Below are positions 19,221 to 21,477 of a DNA stretch of 21,477 bases, one piece after another. The DNA comes from Clostridia bacterium. Its GTDB lineage: Bacteria > Bacillota_A > Clostridia > Christensenellales > Aristaeellaceae. The notes under the pieces are model-generated. The model saw nothing but the letters and a program-made list of their open reading frames with translations. It was not told the origin of the DNA and did no database searches. The stretch is taken from the NCBI GenBank assembly GCA_017399225.1, contig JAFQEB010000024.1:1-21477 (forward strand), given 5' to 3'. The first letter of the stretch is position 1. Each line of letters begins with the position of its first letter. The position numbers and the translations under genes were made by a program.

Positions 19221-20015
19221 ATGGAGTATCAGGGCCGCATCTGCCCCCGCGGGGCAAGCTATTACACATGGCAATCCGGCGACACGGCGCAATCCGTCGC
19301 CCAGGCTAACGGCACCACCGTGCAGGCGCTGCAGGTGCTCAATCCGGACGTGAATTTCTCCACCCTTCCCGCAGGTACGGAGATCTGCCTGCCCAGCCAG
19401 TCCTACACCTGCATTTCCGGCGCGCCCTACACCGTGCAGGCCGGCGATACCTTTACATCCATCGCGGCGCGCCTGGGCATCACCACATACGAGCTGCTGG
19501 AGCGCAACCCGGGCGTCGCCCCGGATAATCTGATGGCGGGCCAGGTGCTGTGCGTCCCTTTCTCGTCTGGCGAAAGCGATGACGGCACGGCGGATCAGCC
19601 CGCCCAGCCCGACACCCCCATCCTGCCCACGCCCTCTCAGCCCTCGCGGCCCAATCCGCCCATCGTCATCATCCCCACCCAGCCCAACTGCCCCGCCGGG
19701 TACACCCGCAGCACCGTGACTGCCGGCGACACCTATGCCGACCTGCTGGTGAAGCACAATGTCTCCTACCGGGCCATGCGCAGCGCCAATCCGCGCCTCT
19801 CCCCCGGCTACCTCATCGCCGGTCAGACCTACTGCGCGCCGCCCCATGGCACCCGCCAGGTATGCACCGGCACCCGCGCCTACACGGTGCTGGCCGGAGA
19901 AACGCTGGACACCATCGCCGCGGATCTGGGCGTCACCAGAGGACGGCTGCTGTCGCTGAATCCCAATCTGCTGCCCAGCGACTTTGCGCAGGGCGCGGTC
20001 ATCTGCATCCCGTAA
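19221..20015 (+). CDS. Four-LysM-domain protein without signal peptide
   Basis: A 264-residue protein built of four LysM modules at about 14-58, 69-113, 162-207 and 220-264. Modules 2 and 3 are separated by a Pro-rich linker (114-155). LysM domains bind N-acetylglucosamine-containing polymers such as peptidoglycan. Each module is bracketed by two cysteines (8/56, 64/111, 157/205, 215/262), ending in ICLP, LCVP, YCAP, ICIP, a spacing that suggests one disulfide per module. The start at 19221 has AAGGAGGGA 8 bases upstream; the earlier in-frame ATG lacks one. There is no signal peptide or membrane helix, so export by the Sec route is unlikely. Clostridial LysM proteins of this type are often spore-coat or cortex-associated, which is a possibility only. 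Confidence 0.88.
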   Translation: MEYQGRICPRGASYYTWQSGDTAQSVAQANGTTVQALQVLNPDVNFSTLPAGTEICLPSQSYTCISGAPYTVQAGDTFTSIAARLGITTYELLERNPGVAPDNLMAGQVLCVPFSSGESDDGTADQPAQPDTPILPTPSQPSRPNPPIVIIPTQPNCPAGYTRSTVTAGDTYADLLVKHNVSYRAMRSANPRLSPGYLIAGQTYCAPPHGTRQVCTGTRAYTVLAGETLDTIAADLGVTRGRLLSLNPNLLPSDFAQGAVICIP

Positions 20016-20024
20016 AAGCGCAGC

Positions 20025-20052
20025 AAAAGCCCCGGCCGATCATGGCCGGGGC
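20025..20052 (-). terminator. Rho-independent terminator of clpC
   Basis: A perfect 9-base stem GCCCCGGCC (20029-20037) with GGCCGGGGC (20044-20052) around six bases. On the minus strand it is followed by TTTT (20028-20025), about 10 bases after the ClpC stop. On the plus strand no T run follows, so the LysM gene has at best a weak stop here. Confidence 0.8.
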
Positions 20053-20062
20053 GCAGCTGTGC

Positions 20063-21477
20063 TCATTCTTCTTTGGCTTCGGGCTTTTTACGGGCACGGG
20101 GCTTCTTTGCAGGCTTTTCAGCCTCCCCCACATTCTCTTCCTTGGGCTTGCGGGTGCGGGGCTTGCGCGGCTTTGCCTCCGGCAGCACCGGCGCCGCCTC
20201 ATCGGGGGCCTCCGCCCGGATCACGGCGATCTTATCCTCCTCCACCACCAGGCGCACCATATCGCCCAGGGCGACCCGGCCTGCCAGCAGTTCCTCGGAG
20301 AGGGTGTCCTCCACCGTGCGCTGGATCAGGCGGCGCAGGGGACGCGCGCCGTACTTGGCGTCGTAGCCCTCCCGGGCCAGCTTCTCGACCACCGCATCGT
20401 CCCAGGCCATGTTGATGGCCCGTTCCTTCAGTCGGGATGCGACCTGCCCCAGCATCATACCGGCAATTTGACGGATGTTCTCTTCGTTCAGCGGGTGGAA
20501 CACGATCATCTCGTCCACACGGTTGATGAACTCCGGCCGGAACACGTCCTTGACGGCCTTCATCACTGCATCCCGCAGGGTCGAGTAGTTGGCGGCGTCT
20601 GCAAAGGTGCGGGCGCCGAAACCCATGCTGCGGCTCTGGGCGATATCATGGGCGCCGGCGTTGGAGGTCATGACGATGATGGTGTTCTTGAAGGACACCA
20701 CCCGGCCCGTGCTGTCGGTCAGGCGACCGTCCTCAAGGATCTGCAGGAGGATGTTGAACACGTCGGGGTGGGCCTTTTCCACCTCGTCCAGCAACACCAC
20801 GCTGTAGGGCTTGCGGCGCACGGATTCCGTCAGCTGGCCGCCCTCCTCGTGGCCGACATAGCCGGGGGGCGAGCCCACCATGCGGGAGACCGCGTGCTTT
20901 TCCATATACTCGGACATGTCCACGCGGATGACCGCGTTTTCATCGCCGAACATCGCCTCGCCCAGTGCGCGGCACAGCTCCGTCTTGCCCACGCCCGTGG
21001 GCCCCAGGAAGATGAAGCTGCCGATGGGGCGGCGGGGATCCTTGAGGCCTGCGCGGGCCCGGCGGATCGCACGGGCGATGGCGCTGATGGCCTCCTCCTG
21101 TCCGATGACCCGCAGATGCAGCACCTCTTCCAGGTGCAGCAGCCGGTCGATCTCGCTCTGGGTCATCTTGGTCACGGGGATGCCCGTCCAGCCGGATACG
21201 ACGGCGGCAATATCCTCCGCCGTGACCTCCCCCGTGCTGCCGGACTGCTGCTCGCTCCAAGCCTTGCGCTTACGCTCGATCTCCTCGGTCAGGATGCGCT
21301 TGCGATCCCGCAATGCGGCGGCGGCCTCAAAGTCCTGCTTGGCGGCAGCGCTCTGCTTTTCAGCCTCGACCGCCTCCAGCTCCTTCTCCTGCGCCCGCAG
21401 ATCCGGCGGCGTGGTGAAGGCCGCGATGCGTACCCGGGAGCAAGCCTCGTCCATCAGGTCGATGGCCTTGTCCGGCA
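20063..21477 (-). CDS. clpC: ClpC-type AAA+ protease ATPase, C-terminal part
   Basis: The 5' end lies outside the window; about 470 C-terminal residues are visible. They include a UVR-like segment (KQDFEAAAALRDRKRIL), which favours ClpC over ClpB, and the linker VVSGWTGIPVTKM. The complete second AAA+ module has Walker A GPTGVGKT, Walker B VVLLDEVEKAHPD, pore-loop region GSPPGYVGHEEGG, sensor 1 MTSNAG, FRPEFINRVDE, and sensor 2 YGARPLRR. ClpC unfolds proteins for ClpP and is regulated by adaptors. After the D2 module comes an unusual ~60-residue tail rich in Lys, Pro, Arg and Glu, with PRKPRTRKPK-type repeats, that ClpC normally lacks. It ends just before a terminator facing the LysM gene. 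Confidence 0.93.
   Translation of the reverse strand, partial: PDKAIDLMDEACSRVRIAAFTTPPDLRAQEKELEAVEAEKQSAAAKQDFEAAAALRDRKRILTEEIERKRKAWSEQQSGSTGEVTAEDIAAVVSGWTGIPVTKMTQSEIDRLLHLEEVLHLRVIGQEEAISAIARAIRRARAGLKDPRRPIGSFIFLGPTGVGKTELCRALGEAMFGDENAVIRVDMSEYMEKHAVSRMVGSPPGYVGHEEGGQLTESVRRKPYSVVLLDEVEKAHPDVFNILLQILEDGRLTDSTGRVVSFKNTIIVMTSNAGAHDIAQSRSMGFGARTFADAANYSTLRDAVMKAVKDVFRPEFINRVDEMIVFHPLNEENIRQIAGMMLGQVASRLKERAINMAWDDAVVEKLAREGYDAKYGARPLRRLIQRTVEDTLSEELLAGRVALGDMVRLVVEEDKIAVIRAEAPDEAAPVLPEAKPRKPRTRKPKEENVGEAEKPAKKPRARKKPEAKEE

Noticed and set aside
18987..19847. 287-codon N-terminal extension of argF in the open frame
   Set aside because: It runs antisense through the LysM gene and past the argF promoter. 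OTC homology and a good ribosome site begin at 18986.

Overview
The window looks like chromosomal DNA from a high-GC member of the Clostridia (Bacillota). The evidence is strong AGGAGG-type ribosome binding sites, a T-box leader on trpS, a UVR-motif ClpC-type ATPase, Cys-flanked LysM modules, an HTH-cupin gene heading a polyamine transporter operon, and housekeeping proteins of clostridial type. No rRNA, tRNA, CRISPR array, transposase or integrase was seen. Species cannot be named from sequence alone.

Layout. (1) 1-5.45 kb, minus strand: a T-box-controlled trpS followed by a two-helix membrane protein of unknown function and a terminator, then a tightly overlapping aromatic operon aroA-aroC-pheA ending in back-to-back bidirectional terminators. 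(2) 5.5-11.6 kb, plus strand: a secreted SH3b-repeat protein with its own promoter and terminator, then an HTH-cupin regulator with a promoter and large palindrome, reading into potA-potB-potC-potD (spermidine/putrescine ABC importer). (3) 11.6-12.9 kb: a short, visibly more AT-rich island with a one-helix membrane protein and a 4-Cys mini-protein on minus, divergent from a 79-residue XRE repressor. The divergent region carries two near-identical palindromes exactly 30 bp apart, one inside the minus-strand promoter. (4) 12.9-19.1 kb, minus strand: an arginine/carbamoyl-phosphate operon argF-carA-carB, in which carB continues in frame into a complete DapF-like domain. (5) 19.2-20.0 kb, plus: a four-LysM protein without signal peptide. 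(6) 20.06 kb to the edge, minus: the C-terminal part of a ClpC-type AAA+ unfoldase.

The most unusual content is the argF-carA-carB/dapF operon. CarA keeps the full length and fold signatures of the carbamoyl-phosphate synthase small subunit. However, its glutaminase nucleophile Cys is Gly, its catalytic His is Gln and its catalytic Glu is Ala, and two glutamine-contact positions are also changed. It should not hydrolyse glutamine. With an apparently intact CarB and an adjacent ornithine carbamoyltransferase, the simplest reading is an ammonia-dependent carbamoyl-phosphate synthase feeding citrulline synthesis, a bacterial parallel to vertebrate CPS I. CarB is fused to a DapF-like domain that lacks one of the two catalytic cysteines of the epimerase family. 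The sequence changes are seen directly; their functional meaning is inferred.
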